DNA of 6,535 nt from Thermoprotei archaeon. Lineage in GTDB: Archaea > Thermoproteota > Thermoprotei_A > Sulfolobales > Ignisphaeraceae. Position 1 is the first letter of the stretch; each line of letters starts with the position of its first letter. The stretch lies in assembly GCA_003661905.1 (NCBI GenBank), contig QMXA01000058.1, forward strand, positions 1 to 6,535. The letters run 5' to 3'. Of this stretch, positions 1 to 5,323 are shown piece after piece. The translations under genes were made by a program, and so were the position numbers. Under the pieces are notes generated by a model. It saw only the letters and a list, made by a program, of their open reading frames with translations. It ran no database searches and was not told where the DNA came from.

Positions 1-1
1 C

Positions 2-298
2 AGGGATATAGTCAATAAAGTAGTTGCAAAAGCTCTAGATCCCAAGAATGTAAAGGCTAGAGATATCATGAGCTCTCCAGTAATATTTGCTTCACCAAGT
101 ACATTAGTGAAGGATTTAGCAGAGCTCATGTCGAAACACAATATACACCACATACCCATAGTTGAGGGTACTCGAATCGTTGGTATAGTAGCTGAGCATG
201 ATATATTGATGTACGCTCCTGAAATGATTGAAGCGTTAGAAATTCTATATACTGGAGAGCGTATGAAGAGAACTCGATTAAGGAATGTTTATGAATAA
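2..298 (+). CDS. CBS-domain protein, C-terminal part (5' truncated by window edge)
   Basis: The reading frame is open from the first bases of the window to a TAA at 296-298, giving 98 residues with no start, so this is the tail of a longer gene. The first visible residues, RDIVNKVVAKALDP, match the end of one CBS motif and the usual linker of archaeal two-CBS proteins. A second CBS motif follows: ARDIMSSPVIFASPSTLVKD, then the helix LAELMSKHNIHHIPIVEG and the strand-helix RIVGIVAEHDILMYAP. CBS pairs form a Bateman module that binds adenosyl nucleotides and usually senses energy or ligand state; the ligand and any partner domain cannot be read here. The protein ends about 20 residues after the CBS fold, with a basic tail and no added zinc-ribbon or enzyme domain. 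An internal ATG at 68 lies inside the CBS fold and is not a credible start. The gene converges on cdvC with 4 nt between stops. Family assignment is firm; biological role unknown. Confidence 0.85.
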   Translation, partial: RDIVNKVVAKALDPKNVKARDIMSSPVIFASPSTLVKDLAELMSKHNIHHIPIVEGTRIVGIVAEHDILMYAPEMIEALEILYTGERMKRTRLRNVYE

Positions 299-302
299 CA
301 AT

Positions 303-1442
303 TTACAAAGCTTTGAATTTCTCAGACCAAGACTCATAAAGCTTCAGCATTTCCTTAGTAATACTAGGCTTTCTATGCTTGATTGATTCTAAGAAGTCCT
401 TCATAGATATGGGTCTGGGATCTCCGTATATATTATTACTTTTGAAAAGTTCCCTAACGGTCCTTAGATGTGCCTCAGTGACTATATCTCTTATATCACT
501 TGCTGAATACCCATCAGTCAATTCTGCTAATTTCTTGAAATCTACATCAGGTGATATTTTCAAACTCCTACAATAATGTTTAAAGAGCTCTTCACGAGCT
601 CTTAAATCAGGCGGTGGTATGTATATTCGCTTCTGAAATCTCCTAATAAATGCTGCATCAAGTCTCCAAGGTTTATTTGTGGCCCCTATCACATATACTT
701 GGTATTTAAGAAGCTTGTCTTGAATACCGTCCATTTCCTTAAGGAATTGAGTACGAACTCTAGCTTCTCCGCCAACTTCATTACTATATATTCCTAGTAA
801 TGAATCTACTTCATCTATAAATATTATTACAGGCTTAGCGTTTTGTATGTATAGCTGTCTAGCTTTTTTAAATATCTTGGCTACATTCTTCTCGGCATCT
901 CCTAACCACTTTGACATTATTGCAGCAGCATCTACATGGATGAAATATGCATCAAGTTCACCTGCAACAGCTGTAGCTAGCATTGTTTTACCACAACCTG
1001 GAGGGCCAAAAAGCAATATACCTCTAGGCCATCCTAGTGGAAAGAGATCTGGTCTTTTTGCTGGATAAATTATTGCTTCTATTATTGCTTGTTTTGCCTC
1101 CTCTAGACCTACTATATCCTCAAACTTTGTACTGGGTCTTTCCTTAAGGATGAGTTCCTCTACTTCAAATTCCTCAGCACTCTCACTAGATGTAGGGCCT
1201 GTAGCTAGTATCTTACACTGTTCCTCCAACTGCTTTGCTCTCCTTCTATACCCCTTAGCAAGATCTCTATATACATTTGCTAAGCTATGATCGGGATGAA
1301 TTCTCAGTATTTTCTCAAATATTGAAGCAGCTTTCCTATAATACTCAGCTGCTAATGCTTTATTTCTTAACTTCTCTTGCTTTGCTGCTTCGAGAGCATA
1401 ACTCCTAGCAAGCGATTCAAGATATTCTAAGCTATAGCTCAA
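303..1442 (-). CDS. cdvC: CdvC, Vps4-like AAA ATPase of the archaeal ESCRT division machinery
   Basis: This 379-residue protein has the Vps4 layout. An N-terminal MIT three-helix domain (about 1-78) binds MIM2 peptides in CdvB. A variable linker (80-100) leads to one AAA+ module beginning at FEDIVGLEEAK. Visible motifs are Walker A GPPGCGKT (146-153), pore loop 1 SKWLGD (177-182, aromatic W179), Walker B IIFIDE (206-211), pore loop 2 around GGEARVR (224-230), sensor 1 N256 in GATNKP, arginine fingers R267/R268 in FIRRFQKR, and sensor 2 region GYSASDI (311-317). A C-terminal helix (about 362-378, LKLYESWSEKF) is typical of Vps4. The stretch before it is short, so a full eukaryotic-style beta domain seems absent. 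In Sulfolobus, CdvC uses ATP hydrolysis to disassemble ESCRT-III polymers during cytokinesis. The start is TTG at 1442, chosen because a GAGGTG SD sits 5 nt upstream. It follows cdvB after 38 nt and is probably co-transcribed with it. Confidence 0.96.
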   Translation of the reverse strand: MSYSLEYLESLARSYALEAAKQEKLRNKALAAEYYRKAASIFEKILRIHPDHSLANVYRDLAKGYRRRAKQLEEQCKILATGPTSSESAEEFEVEELILKERPSTKFEDIVGLEEAKQAIIEAIIYPAKRPDLFPLGWPRGILLFGPPGCGKTMLATAVAGELDAYFIHVDAAAIMSKWLGDAEKNVAKIFKKARQLYIQNAKPVIIFIDEVDSLLGIYSNEVGGEARVRTQFLKEMDGIQDKLLKYQVYVIGATNKPWRLDAAFIRRFQKRIYIPPPDLRAREELFKHYCRSLKISPDVDFKKLAELTDGYSASDIRDIVTEAHLRTVRELFKSNNIYGDPRPISMKDFLESIKHRKPSITKEMLKLYESWSEKFKAL

Positions 1443-1447
1443 AAAGA

Positions 1448-1453
1448 CACCTC
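1448..1453 (-). promoter_or_regulatory. Ribosome binding site of cdvC (GAGGTG)
   Basis: On the minus strand GAGGTG matches the complement of the archaeal 16S 3' end and lies 5 nt before a TTG codon at 1442. It supports a TTG start for cdvC, since no ATG lies at a suitable distance. The same 38-nt gap begins with a T5 run (1476-1480) directly after the cdvB stop, which could cause partial termination between cdvB and cdvC. Confidence 0.7.
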
Positions 1454-1480
1454 AAACTTTCTATTGTTATTATTGAAAAA

Positions 1481-2371
1481 CTAAGTAATTTTTACTTTAC
1501 CTTTGCTCTTTAAACTTTCAAGAGCCATTAACACAGCATCTCTACTAACTTCTAACTCAGAAGCGCAATGAGATACATCAATAAAACCTCCATGATCTAT
1601 TATATATTCAAGTACCTTACTCTCTAACTCCTCTAATGTAAGTATTTTTCTACTTGATCTTTTCTTTATACTTTGTATACTGCTCTTTGGCTTTTCAGCT
1701 GGTTTTTGACTTTGCTTAACAAGAACTATTGATAAAGGTTTCTTCTCTTCTGCGAGTTTCATTAAGTTCTCAGGTAGTTTGGGTAACTTCTCTTCAATTT
1801 CCTTCTCTGCCTGCTTTTCAACTTCCTTAAGGACTTTTTCAGCTTCTGGTGTCGCAATCATTACTGATTCAACTGTTCTAGGTGCAGGTGCTTGTGTTGT
1901 AATCACTATATTGTTAACTTCCATAATTACTTTATCAACACTTGCTGCGAGTTCCGGTGAAATTACTTGAAGTTGAGGTCTAACAGCCTCTAGTAAGGCA
2001 ATGACACCTGGTAGTTCAACTCCTATATCTTCCATTGTTGTAAGGGTTTCAAGTCTTATCTTTACTTTTTCTAATGCTAGATCTACAGTTCTAACATTTT
2101 TCATTAATTTCCTAACTTCAAGAACCTCACCTGCATATATAGATGCTCTATCTCTATCACCATTAACCATAGCTTTAACAGCCATTTCAAAAAGCTCTTT
2201 GTCTCGGTGTTCGAGTCTCGTTAAAACTGTTTCCAGCTTCAGTTTTATGGAATCGAGAGTACTTGCCATCTCTAATAAGCTCTTCTTAATTTTCTTCTTA
2301 CCACTAACAATACTCTCCACTAATTTGCTGATCCACCATGTAAATCCTCTAGATCCTGTTGCTTCAGCCAT
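1481..2371 (-). CDS. cdvB: CdvB, ESCRT-III protein with MIM2 motif and winged-helix domain
   Basis: CdvB forms the ESCRT-III polymer at mid-cell in crenarchaeal division. Counting from the ATG at 2371 (296 residues), there is an N-terminal segment with F10, W12, W13 and a basic run KKKIKK (25-30). A helical ESCRT-III core (about 30-170) follows, including VLTRLEHRDKELF and the long helix from about residue 80. A charged linker carries the MIM2-type motif LPKLP (196-200), the site bound by the CdvC MIT domain. A basic, Ser-rich linker (219-241) precedes a C-terminal winged helix (about 244-296, LTLEELESKVLEYI through KGKVKIT), which in Sulfolobus binds the CdvA tail. This is the full-length CdvB, not a CdvB1/B2/B3 paralogue, since those lack the winged helix. 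The frame could begin at GTG 2386, but that codon overlaps the GGTGAT SD (2382-2387), which is 10 nt from the ATG at 2371. It lies 39 nt after cdvA. Confidence 0.95.
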   Translation of the reverse strand: MAEATGSRGFTWWISKLVESIVSGKKKIKKSLLEMASTLDSIKLKLETVLTRLEHRDKELFEMAVKAMVNGDRDRASIYAGEVLEVRKLMKNVRTVDLALEKVKIRLETLTTMEDIGVELPGVIALLEAVRPQLQVISPELAASVDKVIMEVNNIVITTQAPAPRTVESVMIATPEAEKVLKEVEKQAEKEIEEKLPKLPENLMKLAEEKKPLSIVLVKQSQKPAEKPKSSIQSIKKRSSRKILTLEELESKVLEYIIDHGGFIDVSHCASELEVSRDAVLMALESLKSKGKVKIT

Positions 2372-2381
2372 ACTCACAGCA

Positions 2382-2406
2382 ATCACCCGCTAATGTTATT
2401 AGTGAT
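2382..2406 (-). promoter_or_regulatory. cdvB SD embedded in an imperfect inverted repeat
   Basis: Between cdvA and cdvB, the RNA-sense strand reads ATCA-CTAAT, a 3-nt loop, then ATTAG-CGGG-TGAT. The nine paired bases are interrupted by a 4-nt bulge, CGGG. The SD GGGTGAT (2382-2388) forms part of the bulge and the right arm, so folding would partly hide it. The stem is A/U-rich and may not hold at high temperature. The element also fixes the cdvB start, because the SD overlaps the more distal GTG and favours the ATG at 2371. I see no convincing TATA box close upstream of cdvB. Confidence 0.4.
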
Positions 2407-2410
2407 GCCG

Positions 2411-3112
2411 TTAGCTATTGACTACTTTAACCTCAATAGGCCCGGTTGAGGAAGGTATTAGAGATTCTGCTGTTCCTTGAATTCTTTCCATAATACTTCT
2501 TACGGGTTCAAGTGGTTCGGTTTCAAGCTTCTCTATGAGTTCTAGGTGTTTCTCTACATCTCTCTTTTCATCAAGTGCTTTGCTCTTAACTAGTCTTAGT
2601 ACATCAGCTGATTGCTTGAAGTTTGATTCAGGTATCTCACCAGCTGTGTAGCTTATGATGAGGTGTGTCATTGCCTTTTCGATATGTATTACTTGATTCT
2701 CTAACTCATTTATCCTAGCCTTTAGTTCATCCTTAATTCTTCTACTTTGCTCTTTAAGAAATTGAAGTTCTTTATCTAGTCTCTTCTTTACATCCTCATA
2801 AGCATGACCTGGTATCTGGCCCTTTCTATAGAGTTCTTCAAGTGCTCTAGCTCTCTTCCTAGCTCTATCAAGTTTCTTCTCTAGGATTATCGCATCAGCT
2901 TTCCAAGCTGGCATTACAACTAGACCATCATGTGTAATCTCTACTCTAGATACTGGTATAGTCTCAGAATTGACACTGCCGGCTACTTCTATAGCTGTAA
3001 CTGTTCCATCAACTTCGCTATATACTGATACTACTACACCTATCTCCCTACCGTAAGGATCATGAACCTTTTGACCTAGATACTTAACAACTTGGTCTAT
3101 GGTTAGATACAT
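2411..3112 (-). CDS. cdvA: CdvA, crenarchaeal division protein (PRC-barrel, coiled coil, ESCRT-III-binding tail)
   Basis: CdvA is the crenarchaea-specific division protein that binds membrane and DNA and recruits CdvB to the division site, as shown in Sulfolobus. From the ATG at 3112 (233 residues), residues 1-68 form a beta-rich PRC-barrel-like domain (YLGQKVHDPYGREIGVVVSV). Residues about 72-198 are a highly charged coiled coil, and a short tail follows. The tail GPIEVKVVNS (224-233) is a beta-strand peptide in the position of the E3B segment that pairs with the CdvB winged helix. The coiled coil contains two copies of a hairpin motif, Y-x2-G-x-I-P-x3-[YF], at residues 95-105 and 155-165, offset by exactly 60. 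The frame extends to GTG 3121, but that GTG lies inside the GGAGGTG SD (3119-3125), 6 nt before the ATG at 3112, so the ATG is preferred. It is first gene of the cdv cluster with its own TATA promoter. Confidence 0.95.
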   Translation of the reverse strand: MYLTIDQVVKYLGQKVHDPYGREIGVVVSVYSEVDGTVTAIEVAGSVNSETIPVSRVEITHDGLVVMPAWKADAIILEKKLDRARKRARALEELYRKGQIPGHAYEDVKKRLDKELQFLKEQSRRIKDELKARINELENQVIHIEKAMTHLIISYTAGEIPESNFKQSADVLRLVKSKALDEKRDVEKHLELIEKLETEPLEPVRSIMERIQGTAESLIPSSTGPIEVKVVNS

Positions 3113-3118
3113 AACACA

Positions 3119-3125
3119 CACCTCC
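3119..3125 (-). promoter_or_regulatory. Ribosome binding site of cdvA (GGAGGTG), decides the start
   Basis: A full 7-nt SD, GGAGGTG, lies on the minus strand 6 nt before the ATG at 3112. Its last three bases are the in-frame GTG at 3119-3121, which therefore cannot plausibly be the initiation codon. It is the strongest SD in the window, consistent with efficient translation of the first cistron. Confidence 0.8.
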
Positions 3126-3141
3126 TAAACCCGGTAACACG

Positions 3142-3248
3142 GCTTCAATTATTCATTAATATATAAGCTCTGAGCCATTTGGTTAAGATAGATACGGAGT
3201 TATAACAGAGATATTATCGATCTAAATAATTATAAGAATAATTGAAGC
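3142..3248. repeat. 13-bp perfect inverted repeat, 81-bp spacer, in the cdvA upstream region
   Basis: The left arm GCTTCAATTATTC (3142-3154) is the exact reverse complement of the right arm GAATAATTGAAGC (3236-3248). Each arm, read outward, follows a TATA-like element: TTATATAT plus 4 nt on the minus strand for cdvA, and TTATAA (3230-3235) directly abutting the arm on the plus strand. This could be a shared operator at two divergent promoters, or an inverted copy of the cdvA core promoter. No recognised regulator site is claimed. Confidence 0.6.
3159..3166 (-). promoter_or_regulatory. TATA box of the cdvA promoter
   Basis: On the minus strand TTATATAT (3166 to 3159) matches the archaeal TATA-box consensus. 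Transcription would start about 25 nt downstream, near 3136-3140, giving a leader of about 25 nt that includes the GGAGGTG SD. A small dyad GCTC-A-GAGC (3167-3175) lies directly upstream, where the TFB-recognition element sits. The left arm of a 13-bp inverted repeat (3142-3154) lies between TATA box and predicted start site, where a bound regulator could block initiation. The start site is inferred, not measured. Confidence 0.7.
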
Positions 3249-3283
3249 TTGGAGATCAGTTATTCACACAGTCTTTTCCTTAT

Positions 3284-3298
3284 GACTATATTATAGTC
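3284..3298. promoter_or_regulatory. 15-bp dyad, candidate operator upstream of the thioredoxin-like gene
   Basis: GACTATA and TATAGTC are perfect 7-bp inverted arms around one central T (3291). The dyad ends 8 bp before the putative TATA box at 3307, so its centre is about 45 bp upstream of the expected transcription start. This size, symmetry and place suit a dimeric winged-helix or ribbon-helix-helix regulator. The arms are A/T-rich, so chance is possible, and the regulator is unknown. Confidence 0.4.
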
Positions 3299-3306
3299 TT
3301 CTATGA

Positions 3307-3314
3307 TTTATAAA
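3307..3314 (+). promoter_or_regulatory. Putative TATA box for the thioredoxin-like gene
   Basis: TTTATAAA lies 35 bp before the ATG at 3350. A start site about 25 nt downstream, near 3336, would leave a leader of only about 14 nt, with no clear SD (only TAGGGTT), so translation may be nearly leaderless. A second TATA-like TTATAA at 3230-3235 could drive a longer transcript. Confidence 0.5.
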
Positions 3315-3349
3315 TTCAGTACTCAATAGTTTCAAGTAGGGTTAAGTCT

Positions 3350-3901
3350 ATGGCGCTAAAAAATTTAAAGAGAATAGCTTTATTAATAATTCCAGTAGTT
3401 ATAGTAGTATCTGTTGTATTAATATTCTACATACCTAGTATACAGCAATCATCAAAATCTACTATACCAGCTACAACATCTTGTCCAACTAATGTAATAG
3501 CACCACTTAAGCATGGTGTGTTTATCTTTAATAAAAATGAATGTGCTTGGGAATCTGTAAAAGTGGAGAAGTATTGGGTGCCAGAAAAGGATGGAATATA
3601 CTTACTAGTCTTTATGCAGGAATGGTGTGGCGCTTGTCATATGTATGAACCTATTTTTAATAAGTATGTTTTAGACCATGTGAGCAGCGAAATAACTTTC
3701 GTAACTATATGTCTTGGTAAGGGATGGAAACCTGGTGATAGTATTGAGAAAACATTTTACAAATGGAATATAAGATATACTCCAACGACCATAATAGTTG
3801 AAGTGGAGAATGGAAAGACTAGCAGAATATCTATATTTGAAGGAGTTATGAGTTATGAAAGACTAGATAACTTTATTAAGAAATTCCTTGAAAGTGGTTA
3901 A
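3350..3901 (+). CDS. Membrane-anchored thioredoxin-fold protein with a WCGAC motif
   Basis: This 183-residue protein has a basic N-terminus (KNLKR) and one hydrophobic segment (about 9-28), consistent with an uncleaved anchor or signal peptide that places the rest outside the cytoplasm. A low-complexity Ser/Thr linker follows. The thioredoxin core has strand YLLVFMQ, active site W92-C93-G-A-C96, a helix, strand ITFVTICLG, and the cis-proline loop YTPT (P145) followed by TTIIVEV. It probably acts as a thiol-disulfide oxidoreductase on surface or membrane proteins, but substrates and direction (oxidase or reductase) cannot be read. Extra cysteines at 45, 65 and 121 could form a structural or relay disulfide. 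It is divergent from cdvA and lies 48 nt before the geranylgeranyl reductase gene. A T5 tract in that gap (3912-3916) might terminate part of its transcripts; otherwise the two could be co-transcribed. The fold is clear, the specific function is not. Confidence 0.85.
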   Translation: MALKNLKRIALLIIPVVIVVSVVLIFYIPSIQQSSKSTIPATTSCPTNVIAPLKHGVFIFNKNECAWESVKVEKYWVPEKDGIYLLVFMQEWCGACHMYEPIFNKYVLDHVSSEITFVTICLGKGWKPGDSIEKTFYKWNIRYTPTTIIVEVENGKTSRISIFEGVMSYERLDNFIKKFLESG

Positions 3902-3949
3902 TGCCGGGAGCTTTTTGAAGTGCACAAGGTTTAGAGCTGGTGTTTTCAT

Positions 3950-5305
3950 ATGCAGAGCTACAGATACGAAGTCGTAATTGTAGGAGCTGGTATTGCAGGT
4001 ACATCGGCTGCGTGGTTCTTATCAAGAACTGGTTTGAAAGTTTGTATTATTGATTGGAGATCTTGGGAAAATCTAGGAGATAAACCTTGTGCAGATGCTA
4101 TTAGTAAACACCATATAGAGCATTTAGGTATTCCAGAACCTAAGGGAGATGAGATAGAGGGTATAATAAATGGTGCAACAATATTTAGTCCTAGAGAAGA
4201 TGCTTACTTAAAAGTTCCTGGAGAGGGTTATGAAATAAACACATCCCTATATGTTAAGAATCTTTTAGCAAATGCACTCGAGAAAGGCCATGTAGAGTTC
4301 TTTGGGCGAACGAAAGCTATAGCACCAATTATAAAGGATGGATTCGTAAAAGGAATTATAGCTAAGAGGAATGGGAATAGAATTGAATTGCTTTCAAACG
4401 TAGTTATAGATGCAAGTGGAATGGCTAGAGTAGTAGCTAGGAATCTTCCTAAACAATGGCCTGTAGCGGAGCCAATAAATGCCGAGGACCTTAATATAGC
4501 ATATAGAGAGGAGAGAATTCCAAGTTCTGAAATTACTGATTCTACGTGGATAAGAATATATCTAAACAATACTATAGCACCCGGAGGTTATTGGTGGTTA
4601 TTTCCAAAGAATAGAATAGGAGTTGTGAACATAGGTCTAGGAGTTCAAGGAGGAAAGAACTACCCCAACCCTAAAGATCTATTCTATAAATATATAGTGA
4701 ACAGATATGAAATCAGATATAGTAAGGTAATTAAAGCTGGAGGAGCTCCAGTACCAACACGAAGACCTATAGCATCACTTGTATGGAATGGCATCGCAGT
4801 TATAGGAGACGCTGCATATACTGCTAATCCTATACATGGAGGAGGTAAGGGTCCCGCAATGAAATCAGCTAAATGCATCGCTGAAGCTATAATAGAAGCT
4901 TCAACGAGAGGTCATTACTCAGCTATGGATCTATGGATGGCTAATAAGTGTTACGCCGATATTTATGGAGCAAAGCAAGCAGCATTAGACATATTTAGAA
5001 TATTCCTTCAAAGTCTCAGCGATGATGATCTAGAATATGTACTTAAGAAAGGCATAGTGAAAAGTTCAGATATACTTGAAGCAAGTTTAACAGGTATACT
5101 AAGCTTAAGCTTCGTCGATAAGGTGATTAGATTCGCCTTAGCTCTTGGAAAACCCTCATTACTACTTAAGCTTAAACTAGTTAAAGAATTCATGGATAGA
5201 GTAAGAAGACTCTATGCTAAATATCCTAGAGATGTGCAGAGTTTCAGTAGGTGGCTGAACGAGCTTAAGACTACCTACTCAGAATTTAAATCTAAGATCA
5301 CATAA
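3950..5305 (+). CDS. Geranylgeranyl reductase family FAD-dependent protein
   Basis: This 451-residue protein fits the archaeal digeranylgeranylglycerophospholipid reductase family, which saturates the isoprenoid chains of membrane lipids with reduced FAD. An N-terminal Rossmann motif VGAGIAGTSAAWFL (11-24) with acidic D35 binds FAD adenine-ribose. GDKPCADAI (43-51) contains C47, which aligns with the active-site cysteine region of the characterised Sulfolobus acidocaldarius enzyme. P211-x2-Y214-x-W216-x-F218-P219 is the family's PxxYxWxFP substrate-cavity motif. The second FAD motif is VIGDAAYTANPIHGGG (284-299), running into GKGPAMKSA. The C-terminal 130 residues are helical and charged. The ATG at 3950 is the first possible start after an in-frame TAG at 3932, and a GGTG SD (3939-3942) lies 7 nt upstream. 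The family includes paralogues acting on other prenyl groups such as quinone tails, so archaeol or tetraether precursors are the likely but not proven substrate. It converges on the DUF2070 gene after 18 nt. Confidence 0.92.
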   Translation: MQSYRYEVVIVGAGIAGTSAAWFLSRTGLKVCIIDWRSWENLGDKPCADAISKHHIEHLGIPEPKGDEIEGIINGATIFSPREDAYLKVPGEGYEINTSLYVKNLLANALEKGHVEFFGRTKAIAPIIKDGFVKGIIAKRNGNRIELLSNVVIDASGMARVVARNLPKQWPVAEPINAEDLNIAYREERIPSSEITDSTWIRIYLNNTIAPGGYWWLFPKNRIGVVNIGLGVQGGKNYPNPKDLFYKYIVNRYEIRYSKVIKAGGAPVPTRRPIASLVWNGIAVIGDAAYTANPIHGGGKGPAMKSAKCIAEAIIEASTRGHYSAMDLWMANKCYADIYGAKQAALDIFRIFLQSLSDDDLEYVLKKGIVKSSDILEASLTGILSLSFVDKVIRFALALGKPSLLLKLKLVKEFMDRVRRLYAKYPRDVQSFSRWLNELKTTYSEFKSKIT

Positions 5306-5323
5306 ATTAAGCAAGTTAGGCAT

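Noticed and set aside
847..1068. 73-codon plus-strand open frame opposite the CdvC ATPase core
   Set aside because: It is the complement of the Walker A/B region; the sense protein explains all its conservation.
1069..1090. Tandem ATTATTGCTTCT / ATTATTGCTT repeat
   Set aside because: It encodes the ordinary QAIIEAII helix of CdvC, and the repeat follows from similar codons; it has only two units.
2001..2393. 130-codon plus-strand open frame opposite cdvB
   Set aside because: It is a Ser/Leu-rich reverse-frame shadow of cdvB with no recognisable domain, and cdvB itself is a confident gene.
2650..2665. ATGATGA resembling a C-box of a C/D sRNA (plus strand, within cdvA)
   Set aside because: No D box (CTGA) or C'/D' pair lies at the required distance, and the site is within coding sequence on the other strand.
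3126..3349. Possible small RNA or small ORF in the divergent intergenic region
   Set aside because: I found no tRNA-like fold, C/D box pair or SD-preceded ORF; promoters and repeats account for the visible structure.
4228..4569. 113-codon minus-strand open frame opposite the geranylgeranyl reductase
   Set aside because: It lies fully antisense to a well-supported gene, has no family resemblance, and its hydrophobicity follows from the opposite strand's codons.
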